From NCBI GenBank assembly GCA_946626905.1, contig CAMOVA010000005.1, positions 1-25,358 on the forward strand: a stretch of DNA of 25,358 nucleotides. Direction: 5' to 3'. The DNA comes from an uncultured Bacillota bacterium (GTDB lineage Bacteria; Bacillota_I; Bacilli_A; RF39; UBA660). Of the stretch, positions 7,834-15,756 are shown one piece after another; the first letter of the stretch is position 1; the number at the start of each line of letters is the position of its first letter. The position numbers and the translations under genes are program-made. A model generated the notes under the pieces. The model ran no database searches. It saw only the letters and a list, made by a program, of their open reading frames with translations, and was not told the DNA's origin.

Positions 7834-9549
7834 ATGAATCATGCAATTTTGATAGTCGCATTTATATGTTTGTTGCTTATAGTTGTAACAGTAACAGTAC
7901 TATATATGATTCAAAATCACAAGAACAAAAAGTATAAAGAAAAACTTGATAAATTGGAAATAGAAAAAAATAAATTAGATTCATCTCCAGTTATACCTGA
8001 ATTAAGCAAAGTTGAATCATATTTAAATAATGAAAAATTAGAAGCAATGTATAATAATTGGAAAGAAAGACTTGATTCTATCAGAAGTAATCAAATTCCT
8101 AAAATAACAGATATGTTATTAGATGCTGATTATTCATTATCTAAGATGGATTATAAAAAAACAATTTATAAAATTGCTAAACTAGAAATGGAAATATATA
8201 AAGTAAGAACTAATTCTGAATTTCTTCTTAATGAAATAAAAGAAATAACAGATAGTGAAGAAAGAAATAGAGCTGTTGTTACAAAACAAAAAATCAAATA
8301 TAGAGAATTATATCAAAAATTTCAATCAACAAAATCAGAATTTGCACAAACTGCTGAAATAGTTGAATTACAATTTGAAAATATAGCAAATCGTTTTGAA
8401 GAATTTGAAAATTTAATGGAAAAAAATGAATATACTGAAGTAAAACCTGTAGTTGAAAATATAGATTCAATGATTAAACATATGGGAGTTTTAATTGAAG
8501 AATTACCAGGTATTATGTTACTGGCAAATGATATTCTACCTAAAAAGATAGAAGAAGCAATGAAGAAATATAATGAAATGAATGAAAAAGGATTCCCATT
8601 AGATTATTTAAATATTGAATATAATGTTAAAGAAGCTGAAAATAAAATAGAAGATATTAAAAACAGAGCTATGAGTTTAAATATAGAAGATAGCTTATTT
8701 GATTTGAAAGTTCTTTTAGATTACTTTGAATCAATATTTACTGATTTTGAAAAAGAGAAAGTAAATAGAGTAGATTATGAAGAGGCTAACAAAATTTTTA
8801 AAAAGAAATATAATAAAACTAGTGTACTAATTAATGATATATTAAAAAGTGTTGATCAATTGAGAGAATTATATAATTTATCAGATACTGATTTACAAAG
8901 ATTATATAATATTAAAACTGATTTAGATAAGTTAGATGCTGATTATAAAGTATTGATTGAACATACAAGTAATAATACATTTGCTTATTCACGTTTAACA
9001 AATGAAATAGAAAATCTTTCGTTAAAACTTTCTAGATTAAATAGTCAAGTTGATTCTATATTAGATTCTGTAGGAAGTATGAAAGAAGATGAAGCTAGAG
9101 CTAGGCAGCAATTAGATGAAATAAAAGGAATTTTAAAACAAGCAAAAGATAAAATCAAAGAATATAATCTTCCTGTTATTCCAAAAAATTATTATGTTGA
9201 ACTTAATGATGCTCAAAGTGCTATTAAAGAAATGGTAAAAGAATTAGATAAAAAACCTATAACAATAGAGGTATTAAATATTAGAGTAGATACTGCTCGT
9301 GATTTAGTATTAAAACTATTTCAAACAACAAAAGAAATGGTAAGAACAGCAATGTTTGCTGAAATGGCTATCGTATATGGAAATAGGTATAGAAGTAATG
9401 TTACAGACTTAGATAAGTATTTAAGATATGCAGAAAACTTATTTTATAAAGGCGAATATAAGAAGTCATTAGAAGTAAGTATAAATTCCTTGAATAAAGT
9501 GGAAAATGGAATTTATGATAAATTATTAAATTTATATTCAAACAATTAG
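7834..9549 (+). CDS. ezrA: Septation ring formation regulator EzrA
   Basis: EzrA is a membrane-anchored, spectrin-like regulator that limits FtsZ ring assembly and works in the divisome of low-GC Gram-positives. Residues 4-24 form an N-terminal membrane anchor. The remaining ~540 residues are almost entirely helical coiled coil. Family-like segments include NNWKERLDSIRSNQIPKITD and DADYSLSKMDYKKT near residues 75-110. The 571-residue length is close to B. subtilis EzrA (562). The start is set by GAGGTGAT and the preceding extended -10. The SPFH gene follows after 9 nt, so both are expressed together. A conserved C-terminal patch is present, but I could not verify the FtsZ-binding residues by eye. 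Confidence 0.92.
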   Translation: MNHAILIVAFICLLLIVVTVTVLYMIQNHKNKKYKEKLDKLEIEKNKLDSSPVIPELSKVESYLNNEKLEAMYNNWKERLDSIRSNQIPKITDMLLDADYSLSKMDYKKTIYKIAKLEMEIYKVRTNSEFLLNEIKEITDSEERNRAVVTKQKIKYRELYQKFQSTKSEFAQTAEIVELQFENIANRFEEFENLMEKNEYTEVKPVVENIDSMIKHMGVLIEELPGIMLLANDILPKKIEEAMKKYNEMNEKGFPLDYLNIEYNVKEAENKIEDIKNRAMSLNIEDSLFDLKVLLDYFESIFTDFEKEKVNRVDYEEANKIFKKKYNKTSVLINDILKSVDQLRELYNLSDTDLQRLYNIKTDLDKLDADYKVLIEHTSNNTFAYSRLTNEIENLSLKLSRLNSQVDSILDSVGSMKEDEARARQQLDEIKGILKQAKDKIKEYNLPVIPKNYYVELNDAQSAIKEMVKELDKKPITIEVLNIRVDTARDLVLKLFQTTKEMVRTAMFAEMAIVYGNRYRSNVTDLDKYLRYAENLFYKGEYKKSLEVSINSLNKVENGIYDKLLNLYSNN

Positions 9550-9558
9550 GAGGTTATT

Positions 9559-10326
9559 ATGGCTTTAATTATTATTGTGGTTTTGGTAACGATTTTATTA
9601 CCAAGTATTAAACAAATTAATGAATATGAAAGAGGAGTTAAATATACTTTAGGTAAATTTAGTTCTATTATGACTCCTGGTTGGAAAATAGTTTTACCTA
9701 TATTTCAATCATATCAAAAAGTAGATATTAGAACTAAAGCAGTAGATGTTCCTGAACAAGAGGCTATTACTAAAGATAATGTATCTGTTAAGATAAATGC
9801 AGTTATATATTATAAAATATTTGATGCATCAAAATCTATTTTAGCAGTTGAAAATTATTATTATGCAGTTAGTCAATTAGCTCAAACAACTATGAGAAAT
9901 GTAGTGGGGTCAGTTACTCTAGACGAATTATTAAGTGAAAGAGAAAAATTATCTGATCAAATATGTAAAGTAATTGATACTGCAACTGATCCATGGGGAA
10001 TCAAAGTAGAAAATGTTGAACTTAAAGATATTTCATTACCTGAAGAAATGAAAAGAGTTATTGCAAAAGCAGCTGAAGCTGAAAGAGAAAAACAAGCAGT
10101 AATTACTAAGGCAATAGGTGAAGTTGAAGCTTCTAATAATTTAGCTCTTGCGGCTAAGACAATGTCTGAAGTTCCAGGTGCACTTCATTTACGTACTTTA
10201 TCAACAATTAATGATATTTCATCAGATCAGTCAAATACAATTATATTTGCTGTTCCTTTAGAAATATTAAGAGCATTTGATGGAGATAAAGCTAAAGATG
10301 TAATAAAAAAAGTAACTAAGAAATAG
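9559..10326 (+). CDS. SPFH/band 7 (stomatin/slipin-like) membrane protein
   Basis: This is a membrane-bound scaffold protein of the stomatin family, thought to organise membrane microdomains. Residues 2-16 form the N-terminal hydrophobic anchor, followed by INEYERGVKYTLGKF and the PGWKIVLPIF turn typical of slipins. The SPFH core extends to about 160 (VDVPEQEAITKDNVSVKINAV, then GIKVENVELKDISLPEEM). A short Ala/Glu-rich coiled-coil stretch (AKAAEAEREKQAVI) comes next. The family commonly pairs with an NfeD protein, which is not present. AGGAGG precedes the ATG, 9 nt after ezrA. Co-expression with EzrA could hint at a role at the division membrane (inference only). Confidence 0.88.
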   Translation: MALIIIVVLVTILLPSIKQINEYERGVKYTLGKFSSIMTPGWKIVLPIFQSYQKVDIRTKAVDVPEQEAITKDNVSVKINAVIYYKIFDASKSILAVENYYYAVSQLAQTTMRNVVGSVTLDELLSEREKLSDQICKVIDTATDPWGIKVENVELKDISLPEEMKRVIAKAAEAEREKQAVITKAIGEVEASNNLALAAKTMSEVPGALHLRTLSTINDISSDQSNTIIFAVPLEILRAFDGDKAKDVIKKVTKK

Positions 10327-10336
10327 TTACTTTTTT
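10306..10336. terminator. Bidirectional terminator, SPFH gene / 49-residue ORF
   Basis: A 12-bp stem (AAAAAGTAACTA, 10307-10318, with TAGTTACTTTTT, 10324-10335) and a 5-nt loop. It has T-runs on both sides depending on strand. It contains the SPFH stop and the stop of the convergent small ORF. Confidence 0.75.
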
Positions 10337-10476
10337 GTTGATCTATTTAAAGTTTTAACTTTCATTTTTTGTTTTTCGTTTTTTTGTAATGATTGGTAAA
10401 AATGTTTGTTAGTAGGCATAATTGGTGTATTATTTTCATAACCTAATTTTTGTAAGTATTCTGCTTTAAAACTCAT
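10327..10476 (-). CDS. Unrecognised 49-residue basic protein downstream of spoIVA
   Basis: This is a small ORF of 49 residues beginning MSFKAEYLQKLGYENNTPI and ending in a Lys/Arg-rich stretch (KMKVKTLNRSTKK). It is supported by a good GAGGTG Shine-Dalgarno 5 nt before the ATG, a near-consensus promoter (TTGACT-17-TATGAT) directly after spoIVA, and a terminator overlapping its stop. There is no signal peptide or membrane helix. I do not recognise the family. It is not SpoVM, which has 26 residues and a different pattern. No terminator separates it from spoIVA, so it may also be read through from spoIVA during sporulation, which makes a small spore-associated protein one possibility. Existence is well supported; function is unknown. 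Confidence 0.75.
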   Translation of the reverse strand: MSFKAEYLQKLGYENNTPIMPTNKHFYQSLQKNEKQKMKVKTLNRSTKK

Positions 10477-10500
10477 TTGTGCACCTCTTTCCGCCTAATA

Positions 10501-10529
10501 ATCATATCAATAAATAATATTGAAGTCAA
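10501..10529 (-). promoter_or_regulatory. Sigma-A promoter of the 49-residue ORF
   Basis: On the minus strand, TTGACT (10529-10524), exactly 17 nt, then TATGAT (10506-10501). The -35 begins 3 bases after the spoIVA stop codon. The ATG is 24 nt further on. Confidence 0.65.
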
Positions 10530-10531
10530 TA

Positions 10532-12007
10532 CTAAAGTACAATAGCAAATAGATTTCCTGATCCTTTATTAACAAGTTTACTTAATGTTTGACATAATTT
10601 ATATCTAATATTCTCAGGTAATAGTGATAATTTTGCTTGAATACCTTCTTTTACAATAACATCTAAACTTCTTCCAAATATTTCACTTTTCCATATATTT
10701 TCAGGATTTGTGTCAAAGTCTTTCATAATACAGTCAATTAATTCTTTGCTTTGAATTTCAGAACCAATAATAGGTTCAAAAGTTGATTCGACATCTACAC
10801 GAATCATGTGTATAGAAGGTGCGGTTGCTTTAAGTTTTACGCCATAACGTGCGCCTTGTTTTATTATTTCTGGGGTATCTAATTTCATATCCGAAAGAGT
10901 AGGAGACGCAACACCATAACCTGTTTGTTTAACCATTTTTAAAGCCCCTTTAATTTGATCATACTCATATTTTATTTCATTGTAATCTTGAAATATATTT
11001 AATAACTCTGATTTGTTAGATATATCAATACCAATGATTTCTTTTAATATTTTATTATATAAATCACTAGGAGCATCTAAATTAATAGTAACTATACCAG
11101 TAGATGTATCAACACTAGATAAATAAGCTTTACTTATATATTCGCAATCACTAAAATGATTTGTAATTGTATCAATATCCTTTAATTTATCTATTTCAGA
11201 AACACTTTCTTTTATTTTGTCTATGTATATTTTTTTTAGCCAATTATTTGAAGATAGGGTAGCTATCCATTCTGGCATATTAACGTTAACTTCTAAAACA
11301 GGAAATTCATATAAAGCGTTTTTTAAAATAGTATACATATCTTTTTCATTCATGTTTTCTATATTTATAGGTAATACTGGAACATCATATGCATCTCTTA
11401 AGTCATCAGCAATTTTTTCTGTTTCTGGAAGCATAGGATGCGCCGAATTTAATATAACAATAAATGGTTTATTATATTCTTTTAATTCTTCAATAACTCT
11501 TTGTTCAACTTCTACATAATTATTTCTTTCAATTTCACCAAAAGATCCATCAGTTGTTATTACAATTCCAATACTTGAATGATCTCTTATTACTTTTTCA
11601 GTTCCTATTTCAGCAGCTTCTACAAAAGGAATTTCTTCATCATACCAAGGACATTTGACCATTCTAGGACCATTTTCATCCTCGTATCCCTTAGAGTCTT
11701 CTACAATGTATCCAACGCAATCTATTAATCTTATATTAGCGCTAAAATCATCTATATTAATTTTAGCAGCATGACTTGGAACAAATTTAGGTTCTGTAGT
11801 CATAATTGTTTTACCTGCCGCACTTTGTGGTATTTCATCTAATGTTCTTTTTTGTTCATATTCATCTTCTATATGAGGAACGATAAGAGTTTCTACAACT
11901 TTTTTTATGAATGTAGATTTACCTGTTCTTACAGCTCCTACAACACCTAAATATATATCACCACCTGTACGTTTTGTAATACTTCTTATTATATCTTCTT
12001 TTTCCAT
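10532..12007 (-). CDS. spoIVA: Stage IV sporulation protein A, coat basement-layer ATPase
   Basis: SpoIVA is made in the mother cell, coats the forespore surface and polymerises irreversibly on ATP hydrolysis to form the base of the spore coat. The 491 residues match the usual length (492 in B. subtilis). The N-terminal TRAFAC-type NTPase domain has Walker A GAVRTGKS with Lys30, as in the studied protein, then LIDCVGY and the family segment MVKCPWYDEEIPFVEAAEIGTEKVI. The middle and C-terminal domains are intact and end in the hydrophobic LFAIVL. SpoVM normally recruits it, but no spoVM is in the window. A sigma-E-like promoter lies upstream, between it and spoVIF. There is no close terminator, so the 49-residue ORF may be part of the same transcript. 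Confidence 0.97.
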   Translation of the reverse strand: MEKEDIIRSITKRTGGDIYLGVVGAVRTGKSTFIKKVVETLIVPHIEDEYEQKRTLDEIPQSAAGKTIMTTEPKFVPSHAAKINIDDFSANIRLIDCVGYIVEDSKGYEDENGPRMVKCPWYDEEIPFVEAAEIGTEKVIRDHSSIGIVITTDGSFGEIERNNYVEVEQRVIEELKEYNKPFIVILNSAHPMLPETEKIADDLRDAYDVPVLPINIENMNEKDMYTILKNALYEFPVLEVNVNMPEWIATLSSNNWLKKIYIDKIKESVSEIDKLKDIDTITNHFSDCEYISKAYLSSVDTSTGIVTINLDAPSDLYNKILKEIIGIDISNKSELLNIFQDYNEIKYEYDQIKGALKMVKQTGYGVASPTLSDMKLDTPEIIKQGARYGVKLKATAPSIHMIRVDVESTFEPIIGSEIQSKELIDCIMKDFDTNPENIWKSEIFGRSLDVIVKEGIQAKLSLLPENIRYKLCQTLSKLVNKGSGNLFAIVL

Positions 12008-12033
12008 TTAATCCCTACTTTCTTATTCACTAA

Positions 12034-12061
12034 ACTTTATGCGACAGAATTAAATATATTC
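12034..12061 (-). promoter_or_regulatory. Candidate sigma-E promoter of spoIVA
   Basis: On the minus strand, GAATATA (12061-12055) fits the -35 consensus KMATATW, and CATAAAGT (12041-12034) matches 6 of 8 bases of CATACAAT, with a 13-nt spacer. spoIVA is under sigma-E in B. subtilis, so the position and the consensus agree. Confidence 0.6.
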
Positions 12062-12065
12062 GAAG

Positions 12066-12308
12066 TTAAATCATTTTATCTATATTTTTAGGAACTTTAT
12101 CATTTAAAACAGCGCTTATTATTTTATCTTCTTTATCTTTAGTTATATCTTTACCGGTTAATTTACCAAGCTCTTGAATAACATCTCTTAGATTATTTTC
12201 ATCTTTCATATTACCTTGTTCTAATTTAGAAGCAAGATTTAATATAGTGTCTTTATCAACGTTAGTTTTTTTCTCAACTTTTTTAAAAAAATTATCAGAA
12301 AAATTCAT
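12066..12308 (-). CDS. spoVIF: Stage VI sporulation protein F
   Basis: This is a small sporulation protein required in Bacillus for late coat assembly. The 80 residues follow the family pattern: NFSDNFFKKVEKKTNVDKD, then a NMKDENNLRDVIQELGKL block, and KEDKIISAVLNDKVPK near the end. I set the start at ATG 12308, which has AGGAGG 9 nt upstream. An in-frame ATG at 12365 would add 19 hydrophobic residues unlike the family and would include the ribosome site. It lies directly upstream of spoIVA with a 58-nt gap carrying a sigma-E-like promoter. Together they form a sporulation block. Confidence 0.85.
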   Translation of the reverse strand: MNFSDNFFKKVEKKTNVDKDTILNLASKLEQGNMKDENNLRDVIQELGKLTGKDITKDKEDKIISAVLNDKVPKNIDKMI

Positions 12309-12329
12309 ATAAAAAAACCTCCTGATATA

Positions 12330-12358
12330 AGTATATTCAAAAGTTAAAAATAGGTTAA
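12330..12358 (-). promoter_or_regulatory. Possible promoter of spoVIF
   Basis: On the minus strand, TTAACC (12358-12353), 17 nt, then TATACT (12335-12330), 21 nt before the spoVIF ATG. It resembles a weak sigma-A site. I found no good sporulation-sigma match. Confidence 0.35.
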
Positions 12359-12365
12359 CAACCAA

Positions 12366-12620
12366 AAATACAAAAATACAAAAAAGTGACTTTTATAAAA
12401 ACGTATAATTTTAAAAAATTAATTTTTTTTAAAAATGTAAAAAATGTAAAAATGACATTAACCCTTAAAAAATAACAAAAAGAGCAAAAAAACGAAAAAA
12501 CAAAAAAATAAAAAATTAAAAAAGTAAAAAAAGTGTAAAATTAGAAAAGTGAAATTTGTTGAAAAATAAAGGCTAAAAGATATAGCGAACAAAATTTTGA
12601 AAAATATTGTAAAAAAAGTA
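12366..12620. other. A-rich intergenic region with repeated A-tracts
   Basis: The 365-nt gap between spoVIF and nrdD (12309-12673) holds the two divergent promoters at its edges and no gene that I can support. Its middle is extremely A-rich on the + strand. More than a dozen tracts of 5-7 A, mostly 7-10 nt apart, run from about 12431 to 12548, and a CAAAAATA repeat occurs near 12363-12385. Curved or easily melted DNA upstream of the nrdD promoter is possible. I see no NrdR-box pair, riboswitch or stable hairpin. Confidence 0.5.
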
Positions 12621-12649
12621 TTGACTAGCATAAAGAATTGGGCTACAAT
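12621..12649 (+). promoter_or_regulatory. Sigma-A promoter of the nrd operon
   Basis: TTGACT (12621-12626), a 17-nt spacer and TACAAT (12644-12649). AGGAGAGG serves the nrdD ATG at 12674. The A-rich stretch upstream may act as an UP element (inference). Confidence 0.75.
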
Positions 12650-12673
12650 TTATCTAGAAAGTAGGAGAGGTAA

Positions 12674-14959
12674 ATGACTGAAGAAAAAACTTTAGAAAAA
12701 GTGGTTATTAAAAGAAATGGCAAGAAAGTAGAATTCGATGGATCAAAAATAGCAATTGCCATTAAAAAGGGATTTGATAGTGTTAGAACAGATGATGAAG
12801 AAACTAGTTATACATCTAAAGATATACAAAAAATTTATCAATCTGTTATAAATAGAATAGATAAAATAGAAGATTCAAAAATTAAAATTGAATCTATTCA
12901 AGATATGATTGAAGAAGAATTAGATAAAAAAGGATATAAAGATGTTTATGAATCTTTTAAAGCATATCGTGAAAGACGTGCTAGTTCAAGAAAATTATTC
13001 TTTGATGAAAAGAAAACACATAAATTTTTAAAATCAATTGAAGGCTTAGGACTTAAGAGTGCTGGTGAAGAAGATGCAAAACGTGAAAACGCTAATGTTG
13101 ATGGTGATACTGCTATGGGTACAATGTTACAATATGGTAGTACAATATCAAAAGAATTTGCTAAATCATATTTAATGAAAGCAAAATTTGCTACAGCACA
13201 TGATGAAGGAACAATACATATACATGATATGGATTTCTTACCAATGGGAACTACAACATGTATGCAAATAGAATTAGATAAGTTATTTAAAAATGGTTTT
13301 TCAACAGGACATGGTCATTTAAGAACACCAAATGATATTATGAGTTATTCAGCACTTGCTGCTATAGCTATTCAATCAAACCAAAATGATCAACATGGTG
13401 GACAATCAATACCAGCATTTGATTATTATATGGCTCCTGGAGTATTAAAAACATTTAAAAAACAATTTAAACAAGAAATATATGATTTATTAGATTATAC
13501 AGATTTACTTTCATTTGTAAATATGGATAGAGTAGCTAAAGAAATTGATAAGTTAAATTCAGTTGAATTAGATGTTTCTTCATTTGAACATTTTTATAAA
13601 GATTCAGAAAGTGTTAAAAGAATTTTTGAAAAGAGTTATACAAAAGCATTACAAAAAACAGATAGAATTACTTATCAAGCAATGGAAGCATTTATACATA
13701 ATTTAAATACAATGCATTCAAGAGCAGGAGCTCAAGTGCCATTCTCATCTATTAACTTTGGTACAGATACTTCAAGTGAAGGAAGAATGGTAATTAAGAA
13801 TTTCTTACTTGCTACAGATAAAGGTTTAGGAAAAGGTGAAACACCTATATTCCCAGTATCTATTTTTAAAGTAAAAGAAGGAATTAATTATAATAAAGAA
13901 GATAAGAATTATGATATGTTTAAATTAGCGTGTCGTGTATCTGCTAAAAGATTATTTCCAAACTTTTCATTCTTAGATGCACCATTTAACTTAGAGTTCT
14001 ATAAGCCAGGTGACTTTAGAACAGAAGTAGGTTATATGGGATGCAGAACAAGAGTTATGAGTGATGTTACTGATTTAGATAACCAAACTACTGGTGGAAG
14101 AGGTAACTTATCATTCACATCTATCAATTTACCAAGAATTGCAATTAAACATGGTATTTGTTTAGGTGAAAGAGAAAAAGCAGATATGAAAGGATTCTAT
14201 GAAGAATTAGATGAAGTAATGGAACTTGTAAGAGATCAATTACTTGAAAGATTTGAAATTCAATGTAGTAAAAGATGTTATAACTTCCCATTCTTAATTG
14301 AACAAGGTGTTTGGACAGATGGTGAAAAATTAAAACCAACTGATAGAATGAGAAAAATTTTAAAACATGGTAGTTTAACTACAGGATTTATAGGACTTGC
14401 TGAAACACTTAAAGCTTTAATTGGTAAACATCAAGGTGAAGATGAAGAGGCTCAAAAATTAGGTTTAGAGATAATTGGTCATATGAGAAAAAATGTTGAT
14501 AAATATTCTAAAGAATACAATTTAAACTTTACTTTAATTGCTACACCAGCAGAAGGATTATCTGGAAGATTTGTTGGAATAGATAGAGCTATATATGGAA
14601 AAATTAAAGGTATAACAGATAGAAATTATTATACTAATTCATTCCATGTTCCAGTTTATTATAATACAAGCATAGCTCATAAAATTGAAGTAGAAGCACC
14701 ATACCATAAATTAACAAATGGTGGACATATTTCTTATATTGAATTAGATGGTGACACAGCTCAAAATACAGAAGCATTTGAAAGTGTTATAAGACTTATG
14801 AAAGAATCTGGAATTGGTTATGGAGCAATTAACCACCCAGTTGATAGAGATCCAGTATGCGGATTTGTAGGGGTAATTAATGATGTATGCCCTGGATGTG
14901 GAAGAAAAGAATTTGAAAGCGTTCCAATAGAAAAAGTAAAAATAGGATGTAATTGTTAG
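12674..14959 (+). CDS. nrdD: Anaerobic ribonucleoside-triphosphate reductase, large part (no glycyl-radical motif)
   Basis: This is the catalytic barrel of class III ribonucleotide reductase, which makes dNTPs without oxygen. Residues about 8-100 are an ATP-cone (VVIKRNGKKVEFDGSKIAIAI) for allosteric control. The barrel shows HIHDMDFLPMGTTTC (Cys196), QNDQHGGQS, LNTMHSRAGAQVPFSSINFG and MGCRTR (Cys457). The last two sites may correspond to the catalytic cysteines of T4 NrdD. The C-terminus carries the zinc-ribbon part DPVCGFVGVINDVCPGCG (C729, C739, C742) and then ends at GCNC (C759, C761). In ordinary NrdD the chain continues into the glycyl-radical motif. Here that motif is missing and is found on the next ORF. 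At 761 residues the barrel is otherwise full length. Confidence 0.95.
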   Translation: MTEEKTLEKVVIKRNGKKVEFDGSKIAIAIKKGFDSVRTDDEETSYTSKDIQKIYQSVINRIDKIEDSKIKIESIQDMIEEELDKKGYKDVYESFKAYRERRASSRKLFFDEKKTHKFLKSIEGLGLKSAGEEDAKRENANVDGDTAMGTMLQYGSTISKEFAKSYLMKAKFATAHDEGTIHIHDMDFLPMGTTTCMQIELDKLFKNGFSTGHGHLRTPNDIMSYSALAAIAIQSNQNDQHGGQSIPAFDYYMAPGVLKTFKKQFKQEIYDLLDYTDLLSFVNMDRVAKEIDKLNSVELDVSSFEHFYKDSESVKRIFEKSYTKALQKTDRITYQAMEAFIHNLNTMHSRAGAQVPFSSINFGTDTSSEGRMVIKNFLLATDKGLGKGETPIFPVSIFKVKEGINYNKEDKNYDMFKLACRVSAKRLFPNFSFLDAPFNLEFYKPGDFRTEVGYMGCRTRVMSDVTDLDNQTTGGRGNLSFTSINLPRIAIKHGICLGEREKADMKGFYEELDEVMELVRDQLLERFEIQCSKRCYNFPFLIEQGVWTDGEKLKPTDRMRKILKHGSLTTGFIGLAETLKALIGKHQGEDEEAQKLGLEIIGHMRKNVDKYSKEYNLNFTLIATPAEGLSGRFVGIDRAIYGKIKGITDRNYYTNSFHVPVYYNTSIAHKIEVEAPYHKLTNGGHISYIELDGDTAQNTEAFESVIRLMKESGIGYGAINHPVDRDPVCGFVGVINDVCPGCGRKEFESVPIEKVKIGCNC

Positions 14960-14972
14960 AAGGAGGATTATT

Positions 14973-15149
14973 ATGGAAAAGTTAGTTGGAGAAGGAGTTG
15001 GATTCGAAAGAATCAGAAGAGTTACAGGATATCTTGCAGGAGATGTTAAAAGATTTAACAATGGTAAAAGAGCAGAAGAAAAAGACAGAGTAAAACATAC
15101 TGGTGTTAAAGAATTAATGAAAAATTATAAAGAAAAAGAAGCTGAATAA
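14973..15149 (+). CDS. Stand-alone glycyl-radical domain of NrdD (58 residues)
   Basis: This small protein matches the extreme C-terminus of class III ribonucleotide reductases. FERIRRVTGYL carries the glycyl-radical site, with Gly19 in RVTGYL, and is followed by RFNNGKRAEEKDRVKH (residues 27-42), the conserved tail seen in fused NrdD proteins. The radical glycine must sit near the catalytic cysteine of NrdD and is activated by NrdG. The ORF starts 13 nt after the nrdD stop, in a different frame (+1), with AGGAGG at 14961-14966 exactly 6 nt before the ATG. It stops 1 nt before nrdG. This looks like a true split gene rather than a broken one. Related short NrdD-like entries may exist in other Firmicutes. 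Confidence 0.9.
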   Translation: MEKLVGEGVGFERIRRVTGYLAGDVKRFNNGKRAEEKDRVKHTGVKELMKNYKEKEAE

Positions 15150-15150
15150 T

Positions 15151-15711
15151 ATGAAAATACGTTTAGCAGCAGATTTACAATCTGATAGTATAGTAGATGG
15201 TGAAGGCATAAGAACAGTTATTTGGACTCAAGGTTGTCCGCATCATTGTAAGGGATGTCATAATTCTGAAACATGGGATTTTGATGATGGAGCTTTGATT
15301 GATATTACGGAAATTGAAGAAAAAATAGATAATTTAAAAGCTCAAGATGGAATAACTTTCTCTGGTGGGGATCCTATGTGTCAACCAGAAGCATGTTCTA
15401 TGATTGCTAAATATGCTAAGAAAAAGAATTTAAATATATGGTGTTATACAGGATATACTTATGAACAACTAATGATTTTATCAAAATCCAATAATAATAT
15501 AATGGAATTCTTAAAAAATATAGATGTATTAGTGGATGGAAAATTTGAAATAGAATTAAAAAGTGATAAAGCATTATTTAGAGGATCTACTAATCAAAGA
15601 ATAATAGATGTACAAAAAAGTCTTTATAATAATGAAATTTGTTTAATTGATAAATATATTATTAAAGATGAAACAGAAATATTAAATCGTGATAAATATA
15701 TGTATATTTAG
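15151..15711 (+). CDS. nrdG: Anaerobic ribonucleotide reductase activase (radical SAM)
   Basis: NrdG cleaves S-adenosylmethionine with its 4Fe-4S cluster and installs the glycyl radical on NrdD. The cluster motif is GCPHHCKGCHN (C-x3-C-x2-C, near residue 30), preceded by DSIVDGEGIRTVIWTQ. GITFSGGDP is the SAM-binding GGE-like segment, and NIWCYTGYTYEQL follows. The C-terminal LFRGSTNQRIIDV is typical of the family. The 186 residues are somewhat longer than average because of a short extension ending KYMYI. It begins 1 nt after the small glycyl-radical ORF and has only a weak Shine-Dalgarno, so it probably depends on coupling. Its substrate here should be the small protein. Confidence 0.95.
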   Translation: MKIRLAADLQSDSIVDGEGIRTVIWTQGCPHHCKGCHNSETWDFDDGALIDITEIEEKIDNLKAQDGITFSGGDPMCQPEACSMIAKYAKKKNLNIWCYTGYTYEQLMILSKSNNNIMEFLKNIDVLVDGKFEIELKSDKALFRGSTNQRIIDVQKSLYNNEICLIDKYIIKDETEILNRDKYMYI

Positions 15712-15734
15712 AGGACAAAAATTGTCCTCTTTTT
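15710..15734 (+). terminator. Intrinsic terminator of the nrd operon
   Basis: AGAGGACAA (15710-15718) and TTGTCCTCT (15722-15730) form a 9-bp stem with an AAA loop and a T-run. It overlaps the nrdG stop codon. Confidence 0.85.
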
Positions 15735-15756
15735 AATATACTTTAGTAGGTGGGTT

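Noticed and set aside
12423..12670. NrdR boxes or a riboswitch ahead of nrdD.
   Set aside because: No paired NrdR-like 16-mers and no stable multi-helix structure could be found by eye.
14957..14975. Frameshift or sequencing error as the explanation for the split nrdD.
   Set aside because: The second part has its own ideally spaced AGGAGG and ATG, the first part ends in a natural-looking GCNC tail, and no single indel would join the frames without reading through the ribosome site. Still worth a read check.
14744..15061. Minus-strand ORF of 105 codons across the nrdD/small-ORF junction.
   Set aside because: It is antisense to two well-supported genes, has no ribosome site and reads like a random hydrophobic translation.
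12674..15711. Mobile or phage origin of the nrd operon.
   Set aside because: Base composition and ribosome sites match the neighbours, and there are no integrase, repeat or attachment-site signs.
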